Positions 49,227-57,983 of a DNA stretch of 64,000 nucleotides are shown here, in pieces; position 1 is the stretch's first letter, and every line of letters begins with the position of its first letter. The stretch spans positions 106,423 through 170,422 of the forward strand of contig PBMG01000007.1 of NCBI GenBank assembly GCA_002722565.1. The letters run 5' to 3'. A model generated the notes under the pieces. It had not been told where the DNA came from. It ran no database searches and saw nothing but the letters and a program-made list of their open reading frames with translations. The translations under genes and the position numbers were made by a program. The DNA comes from Acidimicrobiaceae bacterium (GTDB taxonomy: Bacteria; Actinomycetota; Acidimicrobiia; Acidimicrobiales; Poriferisodalaceae).

Positions 49227-49954
49227 TGGTTGATGACGTTTTTGACGAAGTCGGCTTGAAGGTCGAAGACCTCCACGCCTCCTATGGTGCCGTTGAGGTT
49301 CTTCGAGGACTGGACTTCGAAGTTGCCGCAAAAGGTGTGTCGGTGATTCTCGGTGCTAACGGCGCCGGAAAGACCACCACTCTTCGAGCGATATGCAATA
49401 TGTGCAATACAAGCGGCAAGGTCACTCTGGGAGATGATGACATCACTCGAACAGGGACAGCCGAAATTGTTCGCAAGGGGGTGGCGCACGTACCTCAAGG
49501 TCGAGGCACGTTCCCAGAGTTGTCTGTATTAGACAACTTGATGATTGGCGCATACACCAGAAAAGATAAAGAGGTAAAGGACGACGTTGATCGTTGGTTT
49601 GAGATCTTCCCTCGTCTATCGGAACGAAGCGACCAGCTAGCTGGTTCGCTCTCTGGTGGCGAGCAACAGATGCTTGCCGTCGCTCGAGCACTTATGTGTC
49701 GACCCCGACTCCTCCTTCTGGATGAGCCATCACTTGGGCTTGCACCGCTCATTATCGAAGACCTATTCGAACGTTTCACAACTCTCAACAAGGAGACAGG
49801 CCTCACAATGCTTGTAGTGGAACAAAACGCGAATCTCGCTCTCGATATGGCCGATTACGGTTATGTCATCGAGTCTGGTGAGATAACGCTGTCCGGATCC
49901 GCTGAAAAACTCAAGAACGATCCTGCAGTGCAGGAAGCGTACTTGGGTGCTTGA
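49226..49954 (+). CDS. livF: Branched-chain amino acid ABC transporter ATP-binding protein LivF
   Basis: Second ABC ATPase, 242 residues. Walker A GANGAGKTTTL, the C-loop LSGGEQQMLAVARAL, Walker B LLLLDEPSLGLAP and the end VQEAYLG typical of LivF. ATG at 49226 overlaps the livG stop by one base (TAATG). It precedes livH by 15 bases with GAGGAGGG. Confidence 0.93.
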   Translation: MVDDVFDEVGLKVEDLHASYGAVEVLRGLDFEVAAKGVSVILGANGAGKTTTLRAICNMCNTSGKVTLGDDDITRTGTAEIVRKGVAHVPQGRGTFPELSVLDNLMIGAYTRKDKEVKDDVDRWFEIFPRLSERSDQLAGSLSGGEQQMLAVARALMCRPRLLLLDEPSLGLAPLIIEDLFERFTTLNKETGLTMLVVEQNANLALDMADYGYVIESGEITLSGSAEKLKNDPAVQEAYLGA

Positions 49955-49969
49955 GGAGGGCAAAAAGCA

Positions 49970-50920
49970 ATGACATGGAACTTTGACGTCCTCCCGGACT
50001 TCATCTTTAATGGGCTAAGCCTCGGCGCTATATACGGCACCGTCGCATTAGCACTCGTACTTATCTTCAAGGCGACCACGCTAATTAACTTTGCTACGGG
50101 AGAGTTAGCGATGCTCGGCGCTTTCTTGGTCTATGTGCTTCATATGGAGCAAGGGCTATGGCTATGGCTATCGATGCTTCTAGCCATGTTGCTTAGCGCA
50201 GGTCTAGGTGTATTGATCGAACGATCACTTACGCGTCCCTTTGACCCGGAAGACCACTTACCGGTTGTGTTGATAACGCTCGGACTATTCCTGATTATCA
50301 ACGCAGTCGCTGGTGACATCTGGAACTACCAAGTTCGTATCCTCACCAACCCGTTTGGGAAATTCCCGGATTGGGTACCGAGTGTAGGAGGCGATCGTTT
50401 CGTTGAAGTGCTTGGCAGCAGGCTGAAATACCAATCAATTGGTATCTGGGTAACTCTTGCGGTGGCACTCTTCGTCCTTGGTTTGATCCTGAACAAGACC
50501 AGAGCTGGACTGGCGTTCCGCGCGGTTTCGTCGAATGTTGAGTCAGCTCGTCTGGTTGGCGTTCACACTGGAAGAACTTTGGGATTCGGCTGGGCCATTG
50601 CGTCTGCGTTCGGAACTCTCGGAGCTGTTCTGGTTGCACCGCAACTTGGTGGCGTGAACCCCAACATGATGGCGACCATCCTGATTTATGCTCTCGCTGG
50701 AGCTGCCTTAGGCGGTCTTGACAGCCTTGGTGGAGCGGTCCTTGGAGGAATCCTGGTTGGGCTGATCCAAGCTGTCCTCGTTACTTGGGGTGGCGTTGTC
50801 GTATTTGGCCAGCTCTACATGTCGATCCTGCAGCTCGCTGCAGCGTTCCTCATTATTCTTATCGTCCTACTGTTCCGACCATCGGGCCTATTCGGTACCC
50901 GAAGAGTCGAACGCGTCTAA
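49970..50920 (+). CDS. livH: Branched-chain amino acid ABC transporter permease LivH (first copy)
   Basis: A 316-residue permease with about eight hydrophobic helices. Family marks are NGLSLGAIYGTVALALVLIFKAT at the N-terminus, INFATGELAMLGAFLVY, the LivH cytoplasmic-loop segment TRAGLAFRAVSSNVESARLVGV, and the end LLFRPSGLFGTRRVERV. It is one of two LivH copies here; this one follows LivGF directly. ATG at 49970 with AGGAGGG upstream. Confidence 0.92.
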   Translation: MTWNFDVLPDFIFNGLSLGAIYGTVALALVLIFKATTLINFATGELAMLGAFLVYVLHMEQGLWLWLSMLLAMLLSAGLGVLIERSLTRPFDPEDHLPVVLITLGLFLIINAVAGDIWNYQVRILTNPFGKFPDWVPSVGGDRFVEVLGSRLKYQSIGIWVTLAVALFVLGLILNKTRAGLAFRAVSSNVESARLVGVHTGRTLGFGWAIASAFGTLGAVLVAPQLGGVNPNMMATILIYALAGAALGGLDSLGGAVLGGILVGLIQAVLVTWGGVVVFGQLYMSILQLAAAFLIILIVLLFRPSGLFGTRRVERV

Positions 50921-50947
50921 CCCAACAACAACAAGAGGAGTTTCAAA

Positions 50948-52363
50948 ATGAGTGCACCACTGGTTGTCGTTGCAAAAGACAGCGCAGAACACAAAAGGTG
51001 GCAATACGTTCAGTGGCTATACCTAGCAGGCTTCCTGCTGCTCACGCCGCTGGTCCTAGAACCATTTGAAATAGGAAAAATGAACCGGGCCCTGATCATG
51101 AGCGTCGCGATTTTGGCGGTCAACTTGGTCGTCGGATTCAATGGCATGTTGGCCCTCGGCCATTCAGCTTTCATGGGAATCGGAGCATTCGTCACGGCCT
51201 CTATGGTTCAAGACGAAAACTGGGACTACTGGCAAGTGTTGCCCGTGGTTCTCATAGTTGGCTTCATCATGGGAGTGGTGATCGGCCTCCCCGCACTGAG
51301 AGTGAAAGGTCTATATCTAGCCCTAGTCACGATCGCTCAAGCAGCAGTGTTCCCGACTCTGGTGAACATTGATGAGCTAGGTATTGCCGCTCGAACTGGC
51401 GGTCCGAATGGAAAGGGAGTTTCCGAGGAAGTCATCGCACCGAGTTACCTTGAATGGTTGCCGGGCGTCGATGGCGCCCGAGGCGGCTCTGCTTACCGGT
51501 ACTGGATCATCGTATTGATGCTCGGCATCACCCTGCTAGTGATTACCAACTACCTGCGGAGCCGGCCCGGCCGAGCGGTGCTTGCCATTAGAGATAACGA
51601 AGCAGGCGCAGCGGTTTATGGTGTCAACCTTCCAGTTGTAAAGACCATGAACTTCGCCATCAGTGCTTCCCTGGGGTCGCTTGCCGGCTTGATGTGGTGT
51701 CTTGATAAAGGTTTCGTAGCCGGTCAAGACTTCACTTTCCTTCTCGCCATTGACCTCATTATCGGGTTGGTCCTCGGAGGCGTTGGAACCATCCAAGGCT
51801 CCCTAGTTGGCGGTCTATTCGTTGTATGGGTAAATGACCTCACAAAGAGAATTTCGATCCCTCTTGGTCTCTACACCCTCAACGGAGATGGCCCGTTGGC
51901 TAAGGCAATCTTTGGTCTGATCCTTATTCTGTTCACATTCTTTGCTCCGGGCGGCATCGTTTCGTTAGCGCGACTGGTTTCGAGCAAGCTGATTAAAGTT
52001 GTTCCTTTGACTCCTGCGGGAGAACCAATCGAACCCTTGTCGAACTTTGATCCAGGCATGGAGTCAACGAGAGCTGACGCTGCCGTGAAGTTGGCGGTTG
52101 TTCCTCCCGTACTCTTAGCAATAGGTTGGCTTCTCATGTCAGTCAACAACTTGATTGTTGGCGTTCTTGCATTCGGATTGCGAATGACCATTCTGATGGC
52201 ACCAGTTGCAATGCTTGTTGGTTCTAATGAACTGAAAGCACATGCTGCAGGAAACCGACCAGACTCGGTCCAAGGTCCGGCCAATATGGCTCGTCTCTTG
52301 GGTGCTGCTGGCACAGTATTCGTAATTGTTTATGCAGTTCAGCGATTCGTTCTGAACTACTAA
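50948..52363 (+). CDS. livM: Branched-chain amino acid ABC transporter permease LivM (first copy, C-terminally extended)
   Basis: A 471-residue permease. The first about 340 residues form the LivM fold with NLVVGFNGMLALGHSAFMGIGAF, GLPALRVKGLYLALVTIAQA, and the loop RPGRAVLAIRDNEAGAAVYGVN. Normal LivM ends near LFAPGGIVSL. Here about 130 further residues follow, with two or three extra hydrophobic segments (VPPVLLAIGWLLMSVNNLIV and a C-terminal AAGTVFVIVYAVQRFV), a topology I do not know from the family. It ends before a strong hairpin at 52390. Confidence 0.88.
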   Translation: MSAPLVVVAKDSAEHKRWQYVQWLYLAGFLLLTPLVLEPFEIGKMNRALIMSVAILAVNLVVGFNGMLALGHSAFMGIGAFVTASMVQDENWDYWQVLPVVLIVGFIMGVVIGLPALRVKGLYLALVTIAQAAVFPTLVNIDELGIAARTGGPNGKGVSEEVIAPSYLEWLPGVDGARGGSAYRYWIIVLMLGITLLVITNYLRSRPGRAVLAIRDNEAGAAVYGVNLPVVKTMNFAISASLGSLAGLMWCLDKGFVAGQDFTFLLAIDLIIGLVLGGVGTIQGSLVGGLFVVWVNDLTKRISIPLGLYTLNGDGPLAKAIFGLILILFTFFAPGGIVSLARLVSSKLIKVVPLTPAGEPIEPLSNFDPGMESTRADAAVKLAVVPPVLLAIGWLLMSVNNLIVGVLAFGLRMTILMAPVAMLVGSNELKAHAAGNRPDSVQGPANMARLLGAAGTVFVIVYAVQRFVLNY

Positions 52364-52389
52364 GAGCGACTAAATAACAAGAATCGTTC

Positions 52390-52415
52390 TCGGGGGTGGC
52401 TGTAGCCACCCCCGA
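52390..52415 (+). terminator. Strong hairpin between livM (first) and livH (second)
   Basis: TCGGGGGTGGCT (52390-52401) and AGCCACCCCCGA (52404-52415) form a perfect inverted repeat separated by two bases, with AACGCG after it instead of a T-tract. It may be a terminator without a T-tract or an RNA stability/processing element. It lies 27 bases after the livM stop and 50 bases before the next start. Confidence 0.5.
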
Positions 52416-52464
52416 AACGCGACTCCAGTCGAGAGTTCTTGCTACGGTCACAGTGTCTTTTGCT

Positions 52465-53412
52465 ATGGATTACGTTCTTTTACTTCAGCGAATTTTTGAT
52501 GCGTTGTTTAACAGCGCTATCTATTCATCCTTGGCGTTAGCGCTTGTCATCATCTTTCGATCGACGGGCTTGCTGAATTTCGCTCAGGGTGAAATGGCGA
52601 CTTTCACTGCTTATATCGCCTTTGTTCTTCTATCCGGCCCTCAACCCCGACTAACCGGGGGAGGGCTTGCAGGCCTTATTCCAGGAGTCCCCTTTTCCAT
52701 TCCTTTGGCCATTATCGGTGCTGTTGTATGCGGAATGGCGGCGGGTGCAGCGACAGAACGTGCCCTCATTAGGCCGCTAGGCGGGGCCTCGGATTTAGCC
52801 CTAGTGAACATAACTATCGGGTTGTTGTTAGCGACCAATTCTTTGATGGCCCAATGGTGGGGAACCGGCCCGCGGTTCTTTCCGTCAATATTCCCTACAG
52901 GAGCGGGACAGCACTTCGTAATCCTTGGCGCCCGCCTTCGCTATTCAACTGTTGGGGTATGGGCGATACTTTTATCGGTGCTGGTGTTACTTGTTTTGTT
53001 GTTGCGTCATACCCGAGCTGGCCTTGCCTTCAGGGCGGTTTCGATTAGCCCTTCTAACGCTGAACTTGTTGGTGTTCGCGTAGGACCTACGTTGATGTAT
53101 GGATGGGCACTAGCGTCAGGATTTGGAGCTTTGGCCGCATGTCTCAGCGCCAATTCTGTTTTGCTCGAACCAAGCATGATGCTGAGAGTTCTTGTTTATG
53201 CGTTTGCCGCAGCCACCCTCGGCGGACTTGATTCGCCGAAGGGAGCGTTAGTTGGTGGGCTCATCATCGGTTTGAGTCAAACCCTCATACCAGCTTATGT
53301 TCCGTTTATCGGCTTTGAGCTGAGTGTGTTGCCAGCTCTGTTAGCGATGGTCGTTATTTTGTTGATCCGACCAGCGGGACTATACGGAACGAAGCGGATA
53401 GAGCGCGTCTGA
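52465..53412 (+). CDS. Branched-chain amino acid ABC transporter permease LivH (second copy)
   Basis: A 315-residue LivH-type permease with the marks FNSAIYSSLALALVIIFRSTG, LNFAQGEMATFTAYIAF, TRAGLAFRAVSISPSNAELVGVRV and the end LIRPAGLYGTKRIERV. The frame opens further upstream, but a start there would fall inside the hairpin at 52390-52415; the ATG at 52465 gives the normal length. No strong ribosome site is seen. It pairs with the LivM copy that follows. Confidence 0.9.
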   Translation: MDYVLLLQRIFDALFNSAIYSSLALALVIIFRSTGLLNFAQGEMATFTAYIAFVLLSGPQPRLTGGGLAGLIPGVPFSIPLAIIGAVVCGMAAGAATERALIRPLGGASDLALVNITIGLLLATNSLMAQWWGTGPRFFPSIFPTGAGQHFVILGARLRYSTVGVWAILLSVLVLLVLLLRHTRAGLAFRAVSISPSNAELVGVRVGPTLMYGWALASGFGALAACLSANSVLLEPSMMLRVLVYAFAAATLGGLDSPKGALVGGLIIGLSQTLIPAYVPFIGFELSVLPALLAMVVILLIRPAGLYGTKRIERV

Positions 53413-54422
53413 TGATCACTTCGGAGCAACGCGTTAGTCGGTTAAGTGCTGTCGGAATAGCTCTACTTGGTGTGGCCTTGTTCGTAATCCCATTCCTCAC
53501 TTCGACCACCAGTTTGAGGCAAGCCAGTCAAATTATTGTGAGTGTTCTAGCAGTGCTAGGGGTCAATATCGCCACAGGGTATGGAGGAATGATCAGTTTA
53601 GGACACGGAGTTTTCGTGGGCGTTGGGGCGTTCGCGACCGGCTATTACGTTTCTGATCTCTCACTTCCCTGGTTGGCAGCAATAGTTCTTGGCGCAGCTA
53701 CAGCAGGTGTTTCTGGCGCTCTAGTCGGCCTTCCAGCACTGAGGATCAAGGGCATTCATTTAGCTTTAGTTACTTTGGGGCTAGCGATTGTATTTCGACC
53801 TCTAAGTAAAAGGTTCCCTTCAATAACCGGAGGTGTAAGCGGTCGATCGATCGAAGCGCGTTTTGATGCCCCAGGATGGTGGCCTGGCGATGGTCGGATG
53901 GCTTCTTCGGTCTACAGGTACGTATTTTGTGTATTAGTCGTCCTGGTGGCTTTGTGGGCCACATGGAACGTCGTCAATAGTCGTTTCGGGCGCTCAATGA
54001 GAGCGCTCAGAGACAATGACACAGCTGCCGCCGTATACGGCGTTGATCTTGTTGCAGCTCGTGTCACGACATTTGCTTTGAGTGCGGGTTTAGCAGGCCT
54101 TTGTGGTGCACTTCAGGTTGTCCTGGTCCCGTTCGTTTCGCAAGACAAATTCCCGGCGCAAGAATCCTTGATCATTTATGCCTCGGCCGTCGTGGGCGGG
54201 TTAGGGACCATATGGGGTTCTGTACTTGGAGTTCTTGCTCGCACCGTGGTTGGGAAAGTCGGCAGTTTGGCTGCTGGTTTTGACGGTCTGGGCCCTATAG
54301 GCGAATTTTTCAGCCTGTTGGATGAACCAGCCTTTGTCTTTGGTTTCGGCTTAATTCTTTTGACGTTTCTCTTCCCGCGTGGCCTTGCAGGCATTCGACG
54401 CAAAGACCGATCGACTCAGTGA
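53412..54422 (+). CDS. Branched-chain amino acid ABC transporter permease LivM (second copy)
   Basis: A 336-residue LivM permease of normal length: LGVNIATGYGGMISLGHGVFVGVGAF, GLPALRIKGIHLALVTLGLA, FGRSMRALRDNDTAAAVYGVD and the end LFPRGLAGIRRKDRS. The start overlaps the stop of the second livH by one base (TGATG). Without the long C-terminal extension of the first LivM. There is no ATPase or binding-protein gene with this pair in the window. Confidence 0.9.
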   Translation: MITSEQRVSRLSAVGIALLGVALFVIPFLTSTTSLRQASQIIVSVLAVLGVNIATGYGGMISLGHGVFVGVGAFATGYYVSDLSLPWLAAIVLGAATAGVSGALVGLPALRIKGIHLALVTLGLAIVFRPLSKRFPSITGGVSGRSIEARFDAPGWWPGDGRMASSVYRYVFCVLVVLVALWATWNVVNSRFGRSMRALRDNDTAAAVYGVDLVAARVTTFALSAGLAGLCGALQVVLVPFVSQDKFPAQESLIIYASAVVGGLGTIWGSVLGVLARTVVGKVGSLAAGFDGLGPIGEFFSLLDEPAFVFGFGLILLTFLFPRGLAGIRRKDRSTQ

Positions 54423-54500
54423 ACAGGGTCCAGGTCAGTGTCGTCACAAGCCGGGATCGCTATGCTGGCCCTTCGATCGGAGGTTAAGGCCCCCGACCCA

Positions 54501-54576
54501 GTCCCCATCGTCTAGCGGCCTAGGACACCACCCTCTCAAGGTGGCGGCACGGGTTCAAATCCCGTTGGGGATGCCA
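54501..54576 (+). tRNA. tRNA-Glu(CTC)
   Basis: Full cloverleaf: acceptor GTCCCCA with TGGGGAT (first pair G-T), D arm GTCT...AGGAC, anticodon stem CCACC/GGTGG with loop CTCTCAA, anticodon CTC reading GAG, T arm with GGGTTCAAATCCC, discriminator G, and CCA encoded at 54574-54576. It closely follows the E. coli tRNA-Glu sequence pattern. It lies 78 bases after the second livM and is separate from gltX by about 6 kb. Confidence 0.95.
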
Positions 54577-54688
54577 CTTGCTCCTAAATATCTATCTGTC
54601 TTATAACTGATATTGAAACTTGGATAGGGCGCCCGTTGCCAAGAAAACGCTATGGTCACTGCCTAGTTGAGCAAAGAAGTTCAAAAAT

Positions 54689-56185
54689 ATGAGTTCATGG
54701 TATCGGCACCTTCCTAGCGAGTTCGAGCCTGCTGGAGTTGAACTGCTTGCAGGGGGCTCGCTTTCATCGACTTGGGTTGCTAGGTGGCGAGAACAACCGC
54801 AAGAAGCGGTTATCCACGACTCAGAACAAGGTTGGGTTAGCGGACAAGAGCTTTTAGATCGGTCAGAGGTCATCGCACGAAAGCTTGGACGCGCAGGAGT
54901 GGAGCCCGGTGATCGTGTGTTACTCAGCGCCGCGAGTTCTGCGGGACTTGTTGCGGCTCACGCAGCGGTCCTGAGGTTGGGTGCTGTAGTCATGCCCACG
55001 AATGGAGCGTATAGAGCGGAAGAAGTAGCGCATGTCGTAACCGATGCTCGACCGAAGGTTGCGATTGTTGAACAACCTGAATGGATCGAGTGGATTCATG
55101 CCGCTGATCCAAATGTCGTGGTTACATCGCCATCTGTTGACCTGGATATGGGACCCAGCGTTCAGTTGGATCAAGCCCAATCAGAAACTCCAGCATTAAT
55201 TGGCTACACATCGGGAACAACTGGCCGACCCAAAGGTGCTGTGTTATCGCACGGGAACCTGCTTTCTTCTGTTCGCGGCCTGGAGATTGCTTGGCGTTGG
55301 ACAGCCGATGACACGCTGATACTGGCACTTCCGCTGTTCCATATGCATGGCCTGGGAGTGGGTTTGCATGGCACCTTAACGGTCGGAGCTAAAGCAGTTT
55401 TATTGCCAGATTTTGAGGTCAGTCAGGTGCTGGATTCGCTGCAAGAATTTCATGCCACCATGTTTTTTGGAGTGCCTACCATGTACGGCAGGTTGCTTGA
55501 ATCAACGAGAGCAGACGAATTGAAGAACCTTCGCTTGTGTGTCTCGGGATCAGCCCCTCTCGCTGCTGAGCTACATCACAAGATTTATCAAATAACAGGT
55601 CAGCGCGTTCTAGAACGATATGGCATGACGGAAACAGCGATGTTGGTTTCTAATCCCTATGAAGGGGAACGACGACCTGGGTCTGTGGGATTTCCGTTAC
55701 CCGGAGTCGAGATCCGTCTTGAGGGAGAGCCTGCGGAAATCCAGGTCAAAGGACCTAATGTTTTCTCAGGATATTGGGAACGACCGAACGAGAATGTTGA
55801 TGCGTTTGTCGATGGTTGGTTCCGTACCGGTGACCTTGGTGCCATCGACTCAGACGGCTACCTCTCGATCGTTGGTCGAGCAAAGGAACTCATTATTTCT
55901 GGCGGGTTCAATGTTTACCCAAGAGAAGTAGAGGATGTGATTTCGGAGTATGAACCGATCCAGGAATGTGCGGTAGTTGGAGTTCCCGACGACGAGTGGG
56001 GAGAAGTAGTTGTCGCCTTTGTAGTAGCGGAACGGGAAGTCGGGACCGATGAGATCAAGAGCTTTGTTGGTGAGCGACTAGCTCATTACAAGCGGCCTCG
56101 AAGAACCCACAGGGTGGAAGCGTTGCCTCGGAACGCGCTAGGAAAAGTCCAAAAACATCGTTTAATGGAAGAACGCGAAACCTAG
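54689..56185 (+). CDS. AMP-forming acyl-CoA ligase (malonyl-CoA synthetase-like)
   Basis: ANL superfamily adenylating enzyme, 498 residues. The P-loop is GYTSGTTGRPKGAVLSH, motif A5 is ERYGMTETAML, A7 is WFRTGDLG, A8 is GRAKELIISGGFNVYP, and the catalytic lysine is in RNALGKVQKHRL. The segment LERYGMTETAMLVSNPYEGE with RPGSVGFPLPGVE is close to MatB/ACSF3 malonyl-CoA ligases, so malonate is a reasonable but unproved substrate. ATG at 54689. Confidence 0.82.
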   Translation: MSSWYRHLPSEFEPAGVELLAGGSLSSTWVARWREQPQEAVIHDSEQGWVSGQELLDRSEVIARKLGRAGVEPGDRVLLSAASSAGLVAAHAAVLRLGAVVMPTNGAYRAEEVAHVVTDARPKVAIVEQPEWIEWIHAADPNVVVTSPSVDLDMGPSVQLDQAQSETPALIGYTSGTTGRPKGAVLSHGNLLSSVRGLEIAWRWTADDTLILALPLFHMHGLGVGLHGTLTVGAKAVLLPDFEVSQVLDSLQEFHATMFFGVPTMYGRLLESTRADELKNLRLCVSGSAPLAAELHHKIYQITGQRVLERYGMTETAMLVSNPYEGERRPGSVGFPLPGVEIRLEGEPAEIQVKGPNVFSGYWERPNENVDAFVDGWFRTGDLGAIDSDGYLSIVGRAKELIISGGFNVYPREVEDVISEYEPIQECAVVGVPDDEWGEVVVAFVVAEREVGTDEIKSFVGERLAHYKRPRRTHRVEALPRNALGKVQKHRLMEERET

Positions 56186-57918
56186 GCGAAGCTTTCGCGT
56201 ATGTCTCCCGCTGCAATGCGAGAGGCATCGGCTTCTTTGTCATCAGGCTGAGTATTGCTTGACCGTTCCGATTCGACACGATTGACGTAGTGTTCGACTT
56301 CTCTGCGAATCCGAGATTGGTCCCACCCCAATTCGCCAGCCATTAATTGGGCCACAAGAAGAGCGGACTCAGTGCCGCGGTCCCAACTTTCGATCGAAAT
56401 CTTAGTTCTTCTCGTAAGCACATCTTCTAGATGTAAAGCGGCCTCGAATCGTACAGAGTGAATAACCTCAGCGCGAAGATAGGGGAGGTTTTTGTCTATC
56501 AACTCCTTCAGTGATTCATCGGCGGCGATCAAATCGAGCACCTCGTTGATTCGGTCACCGTGACGCGAAATCAAATGGTTGATGCTGACGAGTGGGACCC
56601 CGGAAGTCTCTGAAATATCCTCGGCGCTCCCCGAGATCTGCTTGTAATGCTGAGCTCCGATCAGGGAAATTTTCGACGTGGGTGATTTCGGAATTTGCCG
56701 GCCTTGATCAACTCCTACCGCATCTATGGTGTCGCTCGCCATGACTCTATAAGTGGTGTACTTGCCACCTGAAATAGAAACTAGGCCTTCTATCGAAGTC
56801 GTAACAGCGTGCTCGCGGCTGAGTTTCGTTGTTTTCTCTTCGTTACCTTTGAGGAGCGGCCGAAGACCAACATAAACGCCGACTACATCCTTGGTCGTTA
56901 CCGGACTTCTCAGTATCTGATTCAAAGTGGTAAGCAAATACTCTATGTCTTTCTTGGTGGCAGCTGGATGTGCTCGATCGAGTTGCCAGTCAGAATCAGT
57001 AGTGCCTACTATCCAATGTTTTTCTGACGGAATAACGAACAGGACGCTGTCAGCGGTGCGAAGAATTAAACCGGTGTTGAGGTCAATTCGATCCTGTGGG
57101 ATTACCAGATGAATTCCTTTCGAAGCTCGAACTCTAGATCTATCCGCACCCGCAAACTGTTCAATATCGTCGCTCCAAACTCCCGTAGCATTGACTACTG
57201 TTCCGCATGAGACGTCGAATTCACGGCCGGTTTCTAAACATTTCAGTTCGGCGCCGGTCACGCGGCCATTGCCTGTGATGAGGTTTGTGACCTTCATTGA
57301 GGTCAGAATCAATGCGCCCAAATGAACGGCGGTACGAGCGGCAGAAACCACGTAGCGAGCGTCGTCTACTGAAGCATCGGAAAACATGATGGCGCCTTTA
57401 TTTACAGAAGGCGACAGCGAAGGGGCTTTGATCTGTACTTGTCTTCGACTTAAATGTTTGTGGCGAGGTAGACGGTTGCCTCCGCTAAAAGCCATGAGGT
57501 CGTACAGTCCAATACCTAAACCGGCATAAAATCGCTCTCCAGGTTTCCTTAAGGGGTAAAGAAAGTCGACTTGCTTGACTAGGTGAGGGGCGATTTTAGA
57601 GATTAAGAGGTTCCTTTCGGAGAGGGCTTCTCTCACAAGACCGAACTTAAACTGTTGTAGATACCGCAATCCTCCGTGGATCAGCTTGCTTGAACGGCTT
57701 GAGGTCCCGGAAGCTAGATCTCGTTGTTCAACGACTGCGACACTTAGCCCTCGGCTAGCAGCGTCCAGTGCGCATCCGATTCCAGTTACTCCACCTCCGA
57801 TTACTAGAACATCAAAATGTTGGGCCTCCAAGCGCTCCATGGCTTCGCGCCGGTGCAGAGGACTTAAGCCATCGTCAGCAGACTGCGCCTGGCTCGGAGA
57901 AATTAGGTCATCACCCAC
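56182..57918 (-). CDS. glpD: Glycerol-3-phosphate dehydrogenase (FAD, aerobic type)
   Basis: Membrane-associated flavoenzyme that oxidises glycerol 3-phosphate to dihydroxyacetone phosphate and reduces quinone. The 578 residues have the FAD site FDVLVIGGGVTGIGCALDAASRG, then DLASGTSSRSSKLIHGGLRYL, VNATGVWSDDI, SKGIHLV, and the C-terminal GKYTTYRVMA region. The first 30 residues are not conserved in type; a Met at residue 27 is an alternative start. It overlaps the ligase end by four bases (convergent). Confidence 0.9.
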   Translation of the reverse strand: MGDDLISPSQAQSADDGLSPLHRREAMERLEAQHFDVLVIGGGVTGIGCALDAASRGLSVAVVEQRDLASGTSSRSSKLIHGGLRYLQQFKFGLVREALSERNLLISKIAPHLVKQVDFLYPLRKPGERFYAGLGIGLYDLMAFSGGNRLPRHKHLSRRQVQIKAPSLSPSVNKGAIMFSDASVDDARYVVSAARTAVHLGALILTSMKVTNLITGNGRVTGAELKCLETGREFDVSCGTVVNATGVWSDDIEQFAGADRSRVRASKGIHLVIPQDRIDLNTGLILRTADSVLFVIPSEKHWIVGTTDSDWQLDRAHPAATKKDIEYLLTTLNQILRSPVTTKDVVGVYVGLRPLLKGNEEKTTKLSREHAVTTSIEGLVSISGGKYTTYRVMASDTIDAVGVDQGRQIPKSPTSKISLIGAQHYKQISGSAEDISETSGVPLVSINHLISRHGDRINEVLDLIAADESLKELIDKNLPYLRAEVIHSVRFEAALHLEDVLTRRTKISIESWDRGTESALLVAQLMAGELGWDQSRIRREVEHYVNRVESERSSNTQPDDKEADASRIAAGDIRESFA

Positions 57919-57983
57919 AACTGCAGGTTAGGGCTTCTATGGATCGAACAATCTCCTCTAGCTGGAATCTAGAGTCATGTGCA

